Source: Cloacibacillus evryensis DSM 19522
GTDB taxonomy: Bacteria; Synergistota; Synergistia; Synergistales; Synergistaceae
Assembly (NCBI RefSeq): GCF_000585335.1
Contig: NZ_KK073872.1
Span: 2,347,283-2,411,282, forward strand
Length of the DNA: 64,000 bases
Direction: 5' to 3'
In this document: positions 34,223-43,142 of the stretch, piece by piece
Layout: the number at the start of each line of letters is the position of its first letter
Numbering within the stretch: the first letter of the stretch is position 1
The notes under the pieces: generated by a model
Database searches by the model: none
Told to the model about the DNA's origin: nothing
What the model saw: the letters and a program-made list of their open reading frames with translations, nothing else
Made by a program: the position numbers and the translations under genes

Positions 34223-34576
34223 TCAGGAACGGTGAAAATGTCCGCCGTGACAGACCTTGTTCTCCAGCAGCCTGGCGATCAGAAGGCCGGCGCCAAATGC
34301 CGCCGCCACCGATATAAACGGATGCTCGCATATTTTCGTTCCGGCCGCGCGCATCGCCTGATCGCGCTCTTCCTTGTATTTCTCGACAAAGGGGGTCAGG
34401 TCTTTGTAAAGGCGCTCCGCGCCGTTTTTTATATTTTCGAGCAGAGCTTCTTTTCCCTCGCTGATCTCTTCCCCCGCCATTTTTGCCTGCTCCTGAAGTT
34501 TCGCCTCCAGCTCCAGTATCTTTGCCTCCATCGCCTCGATCTTTGCCTGGCTAGCATCCATAATTTGATCGCTCAT
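34223..34576 (-). CDS. YqjD/ElaB-like (DUF883) protein
   Basis: A 117-residue protein with a long N-terminal coil (AKIEAMEAKILELEAKLQEQ), a DUF883-like middle, and a C-terminal membrane-seeking helix HPFISVAAAFGAGLLIARLL. In E. coli, YqjD and ElaB bind ribosomes at the inner membrane in stationary phase. The C-terminal tail here ends in a His-rich CHGGHFHRS. It is the first gene of a three-gene minus-strand set, with ATG behind GGAGG. Confidence 0.75.
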   Translation of the reverse strand: MSDQIMDASQAKIEAMEAKILELEAKLQEQAKMAGEEISEGKEALLENIKNGAERLYKDLTPFVEKYKEERDQAMRAAGTKICEHPFISVAAAFGAGLLIARLLENKVCHGGHFHRS

Positions 34577-34585
34577 AAGAAATGA

Positions 34586-34896
34586 CCTCCTTCAAATAGT
34601 TATATATTTTGGCGTTCCGCCGCAAGTTTATTCTAACATCGGCGCAGGCGGATAATTATATAGAATTACCTGAAAAAAAACGCTAAAATCAATGGTTAAC
34701 GTATTATCTCGCCGCGCCCCCGCGTCGGCCGTTTGCCTATACAAATATATAGCCATCCCGGCAAGATGGCAAACGGCAGCCTGAATTTTTTAAACGCGAG
34801 AAACCGGCGTCAATTCAAAACGGCGCATATGGGTGTTTTTCGGGGTAGAATAATCATATCGTTTTCTTGTATGTCCATCACAGGGAGGTTGTCATT
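34586..34896. other. Gene-free divergent region with a 10-bp inverted repeat
   Basis: No gene seen. GCCGTTTGCC (34728-34737) is a perfect inverted repeat of GGCAAACGGC (34768-34777), and an inner pair GCCATC/GATGGC (34752-34757/34765-34770) shares its GGC bases, so the two helices compete. A six-T run follows at about 34785. It lies about 120 bases ahead of the ATC-hydrolase-like gene on the plus strand. Confidence 0.5.
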
Positions 34897-35370
34897 TTGG
34901 GAGAAAAATTTAAAGAGATCCCGCTTCTGCAGCAGAGAGAGATCGAGGCAAAGGTGATCGGCCCGCTCATACGCGCCTTTTCCCTTGAGTTCGGGGAGGA
35001 GCGTGCTTACGAGGTCGTCAGGCGTGCGCTGAAAGATATCTCACGCGAGGCCGGAAAAGAGCTGAGTGAAAAATGCGGCGGCGGCCTGGAATCTTTTAAG
35101 AAAAACTGCATCGCGCGCTGGAACGCCGGCGGAGCGCTGGAATCCACTCTGAAAGAGGACAGCGCCGATTGCTGCCGCTTCGACGTCACCCGCTGCGCCT
35201 TTGCCGAGCTTTACCGGGAACTCGGCTATGGGGATATAGGGAGCGTCATCTCATGTGAGCGTGACGCGGCCTTCCTTGAGGGCTTCGACGAAGGGCTGGA
35301 ACTCGTTCGCAGCAAGACGCTGATGGAGGGCGGAGACCGCTGCGATTTCTGTTATAGAAAGAAGAAATGA
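34897..35370 (+). CDS. L-2-amino-thiazoline-4-carboxylate hydrolase-like protein
   Basis: A 157-residue protein matching the ATC-hydrolase-like family: a helical N-terminus, GGLESFKKNCIARWNAGGA, the central DVTRCAFAELYRELGYGDIG and the C-terminal EGGDRCDFCYR. ATC hydrolases open the thiazoline ring on the way to cysteine, but many anaerobe homologues have unknown substrates. TTG 34897 lies 8 bases after AGGGAGG; no ATG fits as well. It ends 13 bases before a strong terminator, so it is monocistronic. Confidence 0.75.
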   Translation: MGEKFKEIPLLQQREIEAKVIGPLIRAFSLEFGEERAYEVVRRALKDISREAGKELSEKCGGGLESFKKNCIARWNAGGALESTLKEDSADCCRFDVTRCAFAELYRELGYGDIGSVISCERDAAFLEGFDEGLELVRSKTLMEGGDRCDFCYRKKK

Positions 35371-35383
35371 CCGCTTAAAGACG

Positions 35384-35429
35384 CCCGTCCCGCCGGTCAG
35401 GATGATCTCCGGCGGGACGGGATTTTTTT
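35384..35429 (+). terminator. Strong Rho-independent terminator
   Basis: A perfect 13-bp stem CCCGTCCCGCCGG (35384-35396) / CCGGCGGGACGGG (35409-35421), then seven T residues. It ends the ATC-hydrolase-like gene and faces the converging htrA gene. Confidence 0.93.
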
Positions 35430-35458
35430 ATTTTACAAGTTTTTCAGCCTGATGAGCT

Positions 35459-36988
35459 TTATTTGCCGACGGAGATGAAAAGCGTCTGCCCGCCGCGCGA
35501 GACGAGGAGGCCCAGCGCGCCCTTCTTTGCGCTCATCATCCGCTCCCAATCGGCGATGGAGTTTATCTTCTGGCGGTTGATCTCCAGAATCACATCTCCG
35601 GGGCGAAGGCCGAGGCGCTGCCCCTGCGAGCCCTGGGCGATCTTTGTCACGACCACCCCGCCGGTCTCCGAGAGGTCATGCTGTCTGCTGAATTCCGGGC
35701 TGTTGACGACCACCGTGACGCCCATCTGCGTCGATTCCTGCGGGGCGCTCTGCTGGCCGCCGCGCGGGTTGGAGCTCTGTCTTCTCGCGCCCTTGATGCT
35801 GTCCATATCGCCGAGCGTTACTTCGACGGTCATCTTTTTGCCGTCGCGATATATCTCAAAGGGTACCTTTTCGCCGGCAAGTTTGTTGCGCACGGCAAAG
35901 ACCACGTCCTCGCTGTTCTTTATCTTGCTGTCGCCCACCGCCGTTATCACATCTCCGCGCCGCAGTCCGAACTTCTCCGCCGGTGAGCCCTTCTGGACGT
36001 CTGCGATGATCGAGCCCTCTTTGACGGGGATCTTATAAGCCTCTACGAGTGAAGCCGTAAGCGGCTGCACAGTCACTCCGAGCCATCCGCGCCGCACCTC
36101 TCCGTGTTTGATGAGGTCGTCCATTATCTGCTTCGCCATATTTACTGGGACCGCGAAGCCTATGCCCTGGGCATAGGGAACGATCGCGGTGTTGATCCCG
36201 ATGACGTTTCCATTGAGATCGATGAGCGGGCCGCCGCTGTTGCCGGGGTTGATCGCCGCGTCGGTCTGCAGGAATCCCTGAAAGTTGATGCCGGGGGCCT
36301 GCAGAGTCCTGTTTTTCGCGGAGATGATGCCCGCGGTGACAGTGTTCTCAAAACCATGCGGGTTTCCGATCGCCACTACCTGCTCGCCGACTTCCGTCGC
36401 GCCGGAGTCGCCAAGCGGCAGTACCGGAAGGTCCTTGGCCTTTATCTGAATGACGGCAAGGTCGAACGTCGGGTCCTGCCCCACTTTTTTGGCGTCGAAG
36501 GTCCTGCCGTCGAGCAGAGTTACCTTTATCTTGTCGGCATCCTCAACGACGTGGTTGTTCGTGAGGATGTAGCCCTCTTTGCTGACGATGAAGCCGGACC
36601 CCTTGCCGCGGCGCGGCACCTTTCGCGGCTGACTCTGACGCTGCTGGGGGCCGAAGAACTCTTCGCCGAAGAACTCCTCAAAAAAAGGATTTCCCTGGAA
36701 GGGGTTGACCACCGGCTGCTCTGTCACCATCGTCTCAACGTCGATGTTGACGACCGCCGGCGAACTCCTCTTGACGATAGCCACGTATGGGTTCTTTTGA
36801 TCAAACACCGTCGGGGCGGAAGCCGACGCCGCCCCTCCGGGATTTGCGGCCACGCCGACGCCGGCCTCGGTTACTGTGTATCTTGTTGCTATATAGGACC
36901 CAGCGGCCCCGCCGGCGAATAAAACCAGCGCGGCCAGCGCGGCTGTTCCGAACTTTTTCAAACCGCTGTTCAGATTGAATTTCTCCAT
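35459..36988 (-). CDS. DegP/HtrA-family periplasmic serine protease
   Basis: A 509-residue Do-type protease. An N-terminal signal/anchor (about 10-35) is followed by a trypsin-like domain with the catalytic triad His in LTNNHVVEDADK, Asp in TFDLAVIQIKAK and Ser in INPGNSGGPLIDL, a Q-linker (GQQRQSQPRKVPRRGKGSGF), and two PDZ domains (about 300-390 and 425-505, GFGLRRGDVITAVGD and GLRPGDVILEINRQK). It degrades or refolds misfolded periplasmic proteins. ATG follows GGAGG. Monocistronic. Confidence 0.94.
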   Translation of the reverse strand: MEKFNLNSGLKKFGTAALAALVLFAGGAAGSYIATRYTVTEAGVGVAANPGGAASASAPTVFDQKNPYVAIVKRSSPAVVNIDVETMVTEQPVVNPFQGNPFFEEFFGEEFFGPQQRQSQPRKVPRRGKGSGFIVSKEGYILTNNHVVEDADKIKVTLLDGRTFDAKKVGQDPTFDLAVIQIKAKDLPVLPLGDSGATEVGEQVVAIGNPHGFENTVTAGIISAKNRTLQAPGINFQGFLQTDAAINPGNSGGPLIDLNGNVIGINTAIVPYAQGIGFAVPVNMAKQIMDDLIKHGEVRRGWLGVTVQPLTASLVEAYKIPVKEGSIIADVQKGSPAEKFGLRRGDVITAVGDSKIKNSEDVVFAVRNKLAGEKVPFEIYRDGKKMTVEVTLGDMDSIKGARRQSSNPRGGQQSAPQESTQMGVTVVVNSPEFSRQHDLSETGGVVVTKIAQGSQGQRLGLRPGDVILEINRQKINSIADWERMMSAKKGALGLLVSRGGQTLFISVGK

Positions 36989-37159
36989 TGAAACACCTCC
37001 AAAATTTTTCTCACTTTCTACTTACTGCATGGCTCATAATAATACCATATGGTCAATGAAAGTCAATAATGCTTTTTGTGGAATATTTGTGGAGATGTCA
37101 ATGCCATTCGTGCTATAATTAATCAAAGGCGCACGATCTTGAGGAGGACTCGCGGGAAC

Positions 37160-39826
37160 TTGAAGAATAGGATAAATCTACATTTTTTCCTGACACGCAC
37201 CTTTGTCCTTCTTATAGTAATGCTCTTTTTGTTTGCCTGTATGAGCGTTATGCTGCTGCTGCGCGTCCGGGAGCTATACGGCAGACAGGACAGCGTCCAG
37301 ACAAATTCTGTAGTTTCGCTTGCCGCGGACATCGTCAATGAAAGAATAAATACCCGCATCCAGATGCTCTCCTCTGTCGCGAGGACGCGCGCCAACGAAT
37401 CGACAAGGGATCCGCGCAAGGTACTGGACGGGCTCAAGGATTATATCGCCTTTTACCAGACGTCAAAAGATGAGATGGATTACAAGCGCATCTCCATCGC
37501 CGACGCGGATGGCACGGTGATAAATCCCGATGGAAAAGGTTACAACGTCTATGTTTACGACTCCTTCCAGCGGGCACTGCGCGGTTTTTCCTCAACGTCA
37601 TCCGTGATGCTCGACCCCGCCGCGAAAGACAGGATACAGGGAACCGAATTTATCGCGATCTGCGTCCCCATCTATATGGGGGCCGAAGTCATCGGCACGC
37701 TCAACGCCGTGATGGGGCTCAGGGACGCTGCCGCCTTCCTGAAAAATATAAACATCCAATATAACGGCGCCTTCCTCTTTCTTGTAGACGGGGAAAATTC
37801 CGTCATCTCAAATTCAGGCCTCTTCAGCGACCCGCAGATGTTCCTCAGCAGTTCGACTAACGTATTCAACTTCATGGGAGGCATCCTCTCCGAGCGGGAG
37901 AGCGACGAACTCGCCGCGCGGATGTCTTCCGCCGCCGACGGCTCCGACGTCTGCAATTACAGTTCAAAAGACACAGGGCGTTTTATCTCCTACGTAACGC
38001 TGCCCAATACCAACAACTGGAAGCTCATCGCCATCTCGTCAAACAACAGTATCAGAGGCGAACAGCGCAAGCTGCTGATGACGGTCGCCGCCGCATTCAC
38101 GGCGCTGACGCTGCTGCTGATCACCATCATCCTCTCCGTCTATTTTTACGCCTGGCGCTCGTCCCGCCTCCAGCGCATCTCCAACGCGATGCTGGACTCA
38201 TCGGGACTTCACCTGCTGACCCTCCATCCTTCAGGGCGGGCTGAAGGTTTCGACGGCGGCTTCGCGGAGCTGCTGGGGCTGCCGGCAAAGACACGAGACT
38301 TCAACTTCGGCGACATCACGATTGCCGGACAGAAAATATTCCCGCACGCGCCCTTCAAGGGAGGGGAATCGCTGCGCCTCTGCTGCGCCGTTTCAGGCGG
38401 GCACTGCGTATACCTACTGATTCAGCTTGTCGAAGCCGATCCCAAGGGAATAGGGCAGGCGCTGGCGCTCGACATCACCAAGGATGAAAAAATGCAGCAG
38501 CGCATACGCGACCTCGCTTACGTCAACAAGCTCACGGGACTGCCCAACAGTGAAGTCTTCTCACAGAAAATACGCGCGGTGATGGCGGAGCATCCGCCGG
38601 AAGATTACCAGGCCGTATGCTGCTTTGTCGAGATCAACAACGCGAACAGGATACTGGAAATATTCGGCAGCCCCGTTTACAACAAAACGATCGCTGAGGC
38701 CGCCAGCCGCCTGAAAACGGCGGTGAAGGACTTCAAGGCCGAGCTTTACAGCCTGAAATACGATAACTTCGTCGTCTATCATGATTACAAAGATACAGAA
38801 GAGCTTGCGGAGCTCCGCGAGGCGATCAAAGCGGCTTTCTTCGCTCCGTTCCGCGTCGGCAACAGTACTTTTGACGTCAGCTGCAACATCGGCGTCATCA
38901 CCTATAAGGAATATACCGCCAACCACAGCGTCACGCCAGACGATATATTTCGCTATGGCGAGATAGCGACGCGCCTCGCGAAGGAAAACAACGGCGTCTG
39001 TCATCTCGATGAGAAGAGATACCGCTCCATACTGCGCAGCCTCGACATTGAAACGGCGCTCAGCCTCTCCCTGAAAAACTGTGAGATGGAGCTCTATTAC
39101 CAGCCGATATACGACGCCATGGAGGATAGGATCACCTCGGTGGAGGCGCTCTCACGCTGGCGCAGCGCCAGCCACGGGGATATACCGCCGGGCGTATTCA
39201 TCCCGATGGCGGAAAAAAGCGGCTTCATCAACGCACTCGGCGATTGGGTCGCTGACGAATCGATCGCCTTCGCAAAAAGGCTTAAGAATGCGGGATGCGG
39301 CGTTTCCGTGGAATTCAACGTCTCTCCCGTACAGCTCGCGCAGGCCGACTTCATCCCGAAACTGCTTGCAAAGGTCAGAGATTCCGGGCTGCCGCCTCAT
39401 TCACTGGGTATCGAAATAACGGAATCGAACTGTCTGGAAAATGCCGTGGAACTGCGGGAGATGCTGTGCCCCGTCAAAGAGGCGGGAATAGCGATATATA
39501 TCGACGACTTCGGCACGGGATACTCCACCATCTCTTACCTGAAAGACCTCAGCGCCGACTATATAAAGGTAGACAAGAGCTTCGTCGATGATATAGAGAA
39601 TTCCGCCATACAGAGGGAGATCGTCAGGGCGATCATCGCGGTCGCGCGCGCCACCGGGCAGAAGGTCATCGTCGAAGGGGTCGAAAGCGAAGACGAGCTT
39701 GCCGTTTTGCTCAGCATCGGCTGCACAAAAATACAGGGTTACCTGATCGCGAAGCCAATGGACGGCGAATCGCTGCTGCGGTTCCTGAAAAACTTCAGCG
39801 GCGGCGAAGCGCGAAAAGACGTATAA
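37160..39826 (+). CDS. Membrane EAL-domain phosphodiesterase with Cache-type sensor and degenerate GGDEF
   Basis: An 888-residue protein: membrane helix (about 8-30), an extracytoplasmic Cache-like sensor (about 35-310), a second helix near 315-340, a PAS-like stretch, a GGDEF-family domain and a C-terminal EAL domain. The GGDEF motif itself is degenerate (LKYDNFVVY at that place). The EAL domain keeps its catalytic residues: VEALSRW, FNVSPVQL, IEITES, IDDFGTGYST, DYIKVDKSF, VEGVE and IQGYLIAKPM. It is therefore predicted to cleave cyclic-di-GMP, with the GGDEF part perhaps sensing GTP. TTG 37160 is chosen behind GAGGAGG (spacing 12, long); the true start is uncertain. Confidence 0.88.
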   Translation: MKNRINLHFFLTRTFVLLIVMLFLFACMSVMLLLRVRELYGRQDSVQTNSVVSLAADIVNERINTRIQMLSSVARTRANESTRDPRKVLDGLKDYIAFYQTSKDEMDYKRISIADADGTVINPDGKGYNVYVYDSFQRALRGFSSTSSVMLDPAAKDRIQGTEFIAICVPIYMGAEVIGTLNAVMGLRDAAAFLKNINIQYNGAFLFLVDGENSVISNSGLFSDPQMFLSSSTNVFNFMGGILSERESDELAARMSSAADGSDVCNYSSKDTGRFISYVTLPNTNNWKLIAISSNNSIRGEQRKLLMTVAAAFTALTLLLITIILSVYFYAWRSSRLQRISNAMLDSSGLHLLTLHPSGRAEGFDGGFAELLGLPAKTRDFNFGDITIAGQKIFPHAPFKGGESLRLCCAVSGGHCVYLLIQLVEADPKGIGQALALDITKDEKMQQRIRDLAYVNKLTGLPNSEVFSQKIRAVMAEHPPEDYQAVCCFVEINNANRILEIFGSPVYNKTIAEAASRLKTAVKDFKAELYSLKYDNFVVYHDYKDTEELAELREAIKAAFFAPFRVGNSTFDVSCNIGVITYKEYTANHSVTPDDIFRYGEIATRLAKENNGVCHLDEKRYRSILRSLDIETALSLSLKNCEMELYYQPIYDAMEDRITSVEALSRWRSASHGDIPPGVFIPMAEKSGFINALGDWVADESIAFAKRLKNAGCGVSVEFNVSPVQLAQADFIPKLLAKVRDSGLPPHSLGIEITESNCLENAVELREMLCPVKEAGIAIYIDDFGTGYSTISYLKDLSADYIKVDKSFVDDIENSAIQREIVRAIIAVARATGQKVIVEGVESEDELAVLLSIGCTKIQGYLIAKPMDGESLLRFLKNFSGGEARKDV

Positions 39827-40559
39827 CGGAGAAAGCCAGCCAGAGAAGGCCGGCGAAAGAGGCGAGCAGCCATATCCACCTGGAGCCGGGAAGCTCCCTG
39901 AAATGGTCAAAAATGAGCCGGTAGAGACCGTACAGCGCCATGAAAAGAGGGAATACCACCGCGGCGCTGCCGCCGCCCCTGACTCTTCTCACAAACCTCT
40001 CGACCAGCAGCAGCAGGATCAACATCGTCAGGGCGGCGAGAGATTCCATCAACTGCGAGGGATACCGGTAAAGGCCCGCCGGATCAAAATGCAGATGCAC
40101 GGCCCACCATGGCGCCGGGGCGTAATGCTTTCCAACGCCGGCGCAGCAGCCTTCCATAAAACAGCCGATACGGCCGACGCCGAGCATCGCGGCGGCGGGA
40201 ATGGCGGCGGCCTCCGCGAAATCTTCGATGCCGATCCGGCATTTTTTCAGCCGCCAGATCCCAACAAGTCCTCCGGCGAGCATACCTCCCCCCGAGGAGA
40301 GCCCGCGCAGCGTCATTTTAAGAGAGAGGCCGCCGCTGAGGTAGAGCGGCAGCCTCTCAGCGACGCTGGCCGCGTATGAACCGAGGACGCCGGCGCAATA
40401 GACCCATAGCAGCACGGAAGTGACATCGTCGTCGTCCATGTCCCAGAGCTTTTCGGCGCGGCGCCGCGTCCAGAATACGAAGATGAGCAAAGCGGAAGCC
40501 CACAGCAAATAATAGCTGCGGGCCTCCACAAATGAAATTTTAAATATTACGGGATACAT
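39795..40559 (-). CDS. Lgt-family prolipoprotein diacylglyceryl transferase-like protein
   Basis: A 254-residue polytopic membrane protein of the Lgt family: first helix region SYYLLWASALLIFVFWTRRR, the signature MLGVGRIGCFMEGCCAG, and RYPSQLMESLAALTMLILLL with a late FDHFRE. True Lgt has GRIGNF.NGE at that place; the Cys-rich variant here is common in a side branch, so lipoprotein diacylglyceryl transfer is likely but not certain. Its 3' end overlaps the converging EAL gene by 32 bases. It follows the jag-like gene by 12 bases. Confidence 0.75.
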   Translation of the reverse strand: MYPVIFKISFVEARSYYLLWASALLIFVFWTRRRAEKLWDMDDDDVTSVLLWVYCAGVLGSYAASVAERLPLYLSGGLSLKMTLRGLSSGGGMLAGGLVGIWRLKKCRIGIEDFAEAAAIPAAAMLGVGRIGCFMEGCCAGVGKHYAPAPWWAVHLHFDPAGLYRYPSQLMESLAALTMLILLLLVERFVRRVRGGGSAAVVFPLFMALYGLYRLIFDHFRELPGSRWIWLLASFAGLLWLAFSVIRLFALRRR

Positions 40560-40571
40560 GATCCCCCTTCG

Positions 40572-41273
40572 TTAGTTGAACTTTCCGCGATTGGAGTGTC
40601 TCCGTCCACGGTCGCCGCCGCGGCCTCGCGCGGCCGCTCCCACGGGGCAGACGAGGACCCTGCGCAGCGGCTCTTCGCCGATCGAACGGGTCTCCACATC
40701 CTTATTGTCGCGCAGAGCGATATGGATGAGGCGGCGTTCCCAGCTCGACATCGGCTCAAGGCTCACCGGCGATCCCTTGTGCTTCGCCTCGCGCGCGATC
40801 GACTCGGCAAGGCGGCGCAGCGTCTGCTCCCTGCGGGCGCGGTAGCCCCCGCAGTCGAACCGGACGCGTCTCGTCGACATATCATCGTGGCAGACAAGGT
40901 TCGTGATGTACTCAAGGGCCTTCAGCGTCTCGCCGTAGCGGCCGATCACCACTCCGGCGTCCTCGCCGACCAGGTTGATCATGCCGTCGTCGGTAAGCTC
41001 CGGTATCAGGTCAAGTTCCATCTTGTCGAGTATCTCGTTGACGAAATGGCAGGACTTGATATAAGAGACGGGCGCGAACGGGCGTATCTCTATCTTATAG
41101 GTCGAGCCCAGCAGTCCGAAAAGTTTTTTATCCTCGGAGAGGACCGTCGCGTCCACATCCTCAGTCCGGATATCCCACATCTGAGCGCCCTTGGCTTTCG
41201 CTTCATCGATCGATGAGCAGTCCACCACTGCGCTCTCTATTTCAGGCATCGGTATCAGATCTGTCTCTTTCAT
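40572..41273 (-). CDS. jag: Jag/KhpB-like RNA-binding protein (KH and R3H domains)
   Basis: A 233-residue protein: an N-terminal Jag domain (EAKAKGAQMWDI), a KH domain around LVGEDAGVVIGRYGETLKALEYI (IGRYG as GxxG loop), an R3H domain with RREQTLRRLAESIAREA and PMSSWERRLIHIAL (RxxxH), and an Arg/Gly-rich tail. Jag/KhpB binds RNA and is linked to cell-wall and division control. It follows yidC by three bases as in many genomes. Confidence 0.92.
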   Translation of the reverse strand: MKETDLIPMPEIESAVVDCSSIDEAKAKGAQMWDIRTEDVDATVLSEDKKLFGLLGSTYKIEIRPFAPVSYIKSCHFVNEILDKMELDLIPELTDDGMINLVGEDAGVVIGRYGETLKALEYITNLVCHDDMSTRRVRFDCGGYRARREQTLRRLAESIAREAKHKGSPVSLEPMSSWERRLIHIALRDNKDVETRSIGEEPLRRVLVCPVGAAARGRGGDRGRRHSNRGKFN

Positions 41274-41276
41274 GAT

Positions 41277-42101
41277 TTAATCCTCATCGTCTTCGTCATC
41301 GTCGTCCGCGGGATTAACCGGCTTGTTCTTGTGGAGAGTCGGCTTTACCGCAAGCTCTTGGGTCGTCTTCTTCATCACGAAATACTGCTGCGCTACGCCT
41401 ATCAGCGAGGAGAGGCCCCAGTAGAGCATTACGCCGCCTGGCATCGAGAGGCAGATGAACGCCATAAAAAACGGCATGATGGTATTCATCATCGCCATCT
41501 GGGGATTGTTGCCGCCCGAGAGCTTCTGCTGCGCCCAGGTGAGCACGGAGATGCTGATGAGCAGGATCAGGTTTCCAAGATAAAAGTTGACGTGCGCAAG
41601 TCCGGCGGGATTCGTAACGACGGCGGAAAGGACGGCCATTATGCTGTATTCGCCGTTGGCGGCCGCCGCGATGCCGAAAGCCTTGGCAAGCCCCGCGGTC
41701 GTCGAAGAGCCGAGAAGGACGCCGAAAAAGGCCGTATCCGCGAAATCATAGGTGCGCAGTACGTTGAAGAGCAGGATGAGTATGGGAAGCTGCACTACGA
41801 GGGGCAGGCATCCCGCCGCCGGGTTTACTTTGTATTCCTTGTAGAGACGCATAGTCTCCTGATTCATTTTTTCCCTGTCGTTAGCGTATTTTTCCTGGAT
41901 CACCTTCAGCATCGGCTGAATCTTCTGCATATGCTGCATAGAGAGCATCTGCTTCTGATTGAGCGGGTAAAGAGCGATCCTCACCGCTATTGTGAGCAGT
42001 ATGATCGCCAGTCCGTAAGAATGCGTGATCCCATAAAAGAACTCGAGTATCGAGAGAAGGAGCTCGCTCGCTCCATTCCATATCGCGCCCAAAACCTTCA
42101 C
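41277..42101 (-). CDS. yidC: YidC/Oxa1 membrane protein insertase
   Basis: A 274-residue insertase with five membrane helices. Characteristic parts are HSYGLAIILLTIAVRIALYPLN, the coiled cytoplasmic loop with KIQPMLKVIQEKYANDREKM, YKEYKVNPAAGCLPLVVQLP, and the late MPFFMAFICLSMPGGVMLYW. It lacks the large periplasmic domain seen in E. coli YidC and so has the short form known mostly from Gram-positives. The C-terminus is basic then acidic (DDDDEDDED). It lies in the rpmH-rnpA-yidD-yidC-jag cluster. Confidence 0.95.
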   Translation of the reverse strand: MKVLGAIWNGASELLLSILEFFYGITHSYGLAIILLTIAVRIALYPLNQKQMLSMQHMQKIQPMLKVIQEKYANDREKMNQETMRLYKEYKVNPAAGCLPLVVQLPILILLFNVLRTYDFADTAFFGVLLGSSTTAGLAKAFGIAAAANGEYSIMAVLSAVVTNPAGLAHVNFYLGNLILLISISVLTWAQQKLSGGNNPQMAMMNTIMPFFMAFICLSMPGGVMLYWGLSSLIGVAQQYFVMKKTTQELAVKPTLHKNKPVNPADDDDEDDED

Positions 42102-42401
42102 CTAACCTTTCGAAGTTTGCTCCGTCTTTGAGCAGAGCCTTCCTATCCATTTCCGCACCGCAATCTCAGCGGTCTCCGGCACAGGGTCGAAGCCCCCCTT
42201 ATGCCACGGGCCGCATTTTACCAACCGGGCCGACGCCAGCCACAATCCAGTGACCGGGCCATAACGCCGCAGCGCCTCCGCCGCGTACTCGGAACAAGTA
42301 GGATAAAACCTGCATTTTCCCCCGCCAAGGATCGGAGAGATGATCGCCTGATAGGCTCTGATGCAGAATATCATACAAAAAGAGACCAAGCGCACGATCA
42401 A
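42102..42401 (-). CDS. yidD: Membrane protein insertion efficiency factor YidD
   Basis: A 99-residue protein with the YidD signature: a first amphipathic segment, RAYQAIISPILGGGKCRFYPTCS (in two parts, ending CSEYAAEALRRYG), and WLASARLVKCGPWHKGGFDPVP. It assists YidC in membrane insertion. I take TTG 42401 as start because its TTGA overlaps the rnpA stop, and because family members begin just before this first helix; a longer frame extends into rnpA without a good start. Confidence 0.9.
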   Translation of the reverse strand: MIVRLVSFCMIFCIRAYQAIISPILGGGKCRFYPTCSEYAAEALRRYGPVTGLWLASARLVKCGPWHKGGFDPVPETAEIAVRKWIGRLCSKTEQTSKG

Positions 42402-42790
42402 TTTCTCCCGGAATCGATATTCCAATCCGCGCCGGGCCACTCCTGTACCAGCAAGCCCCGGCGTTTCAGGGAAAGAGCCATGTCCGCATAAATTTCATCG
42501 GCCTTCGCCCCGAGGGCGTTTTCACGCAGGGAGGCCACTATCCACGTACCCTCTCTGACCCACGGCAGAAGCCTCCTGACGGCCTCGCGCATAACGCGGC
42601 GTCCGCGCGTGCGCCGCGCCGCGCCGGCGATCTTCTTGCCGACCGTCACACCGGCAAGCGCGGGCCCCTTTGCCTTAGTTAGAAACAACAACCGCACCAG
42701 TGCGCCAGTTTCACGACGTCCGGTGCGGAATACAAGATCAAATTGCCACCCGCTCTTTAGCCTTTTTGCAGATGAAAAACCAAAATCCAC
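42398..42790 (-). CDS. rnpA: Ribonuclease P protein component
   Basis: A 130-residue basic protein. It shows AKRLKSGWQFDLVFRTGRRE near the start and the RNR-like motif in ARRTRGRRVMREAVRRLLP (about 57-75), which binds RNase P RNA for tRNA 5' maturation. The start is GTG 42790, six bases after the rpmH stop. The tail after residue 110 (EWPGADWNIDSGRN) is extra to the family. It overlaps yidD at TTGA. Confidence 0.93.
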   Translation of the reverse strand: MDFGFSSAKRLKSGWQFDLVFRTGRRETGALVRLLFLTKAKGPALAGVTVGKKIAGAARRTRGRRVMREAVRRLLPWVREGTWIVASLRENALGAKADEIYADMALSLKRRGLLVQEWPGADWNIDSGRN

Positions 42791-42796
42791 AGCTAA

Positions 42797-42931
42797 TTAG
42801 ACGGCGAGACGTGCTCTACCTTTACGGCGCCGATTTCTAAGAATGCGGCGTCCGCTGGGGGATGCGGAGCGTTCAAGAAAGCCCATTGAGCGCTTGCGTC
42901 TTATATTGTGCGGCTGAAAAGTTCGTTTCAC
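42797..42931 (-). CDS. rpmH: Ribosomal protein bL34
   Basis: A 44-residue, very basic protein beginning (V)[20 protein letters not shown], the invariable L34 start, and ending GRARLAV. The start is GTG 42931, 8 bases after AGGAGG. Length is exactly that of the family. It heads the rpmH-rnpA-yidD-yidC-jag cluster. dnaA, often just upstream of rpmH, is absent here; rpsT lies there instead, divergently. Confidence 0.96.
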   Translation of the reverse strand: MKRTFQPHNIRRKRSMGFLERSASPSGRRILRNRRRKGRARLAV

Positions 42932-43081
42932 AGACTACACCTCCTGCGTTTTGTCATCGTTATCAAACTATCAAAAATTCTTTGCAGAATAATTGGCCCA
43001 TAAACAACCTGATAAATATAACATAGACTTGCCCGCGCGGCAAGAAAAGAATAATCTTTTTGGCGATTTTTTTTTGAACTA

Positions 43082-43111
43082 TTGCGCAACGCCCCCCTTT
43101 TGTGCTAAGAT
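43082..43111 (+). promoter_or_regulatory. Promoter of rpsT
   Basis: TTGCGC (43082-43087) and TAAGAT (43106-43111), 18 bases apart, about 30 bases before the start codon. Sequence match only. Confidence 0.45.
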
Positions 43112-43142
43112 GTTCGCTGTCTTTGTGAAGGAGGTGACGGCA

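Noticed and set aside
43029-43045. Hairpin CTTGCC/GGCAAG as a terminator between rpmH and rpsT
   Set aside because: The genes diverge here and no gene ends nearby on either strand; the nearby T-rich DNA is more likely promoter sequence.
42797-43142. Chromosome origin next to rpmH
   Set aside because: There is no dnaA gene and no cluster of DnaA boxes visible; rpsT occupies the place where dnaA often lies.
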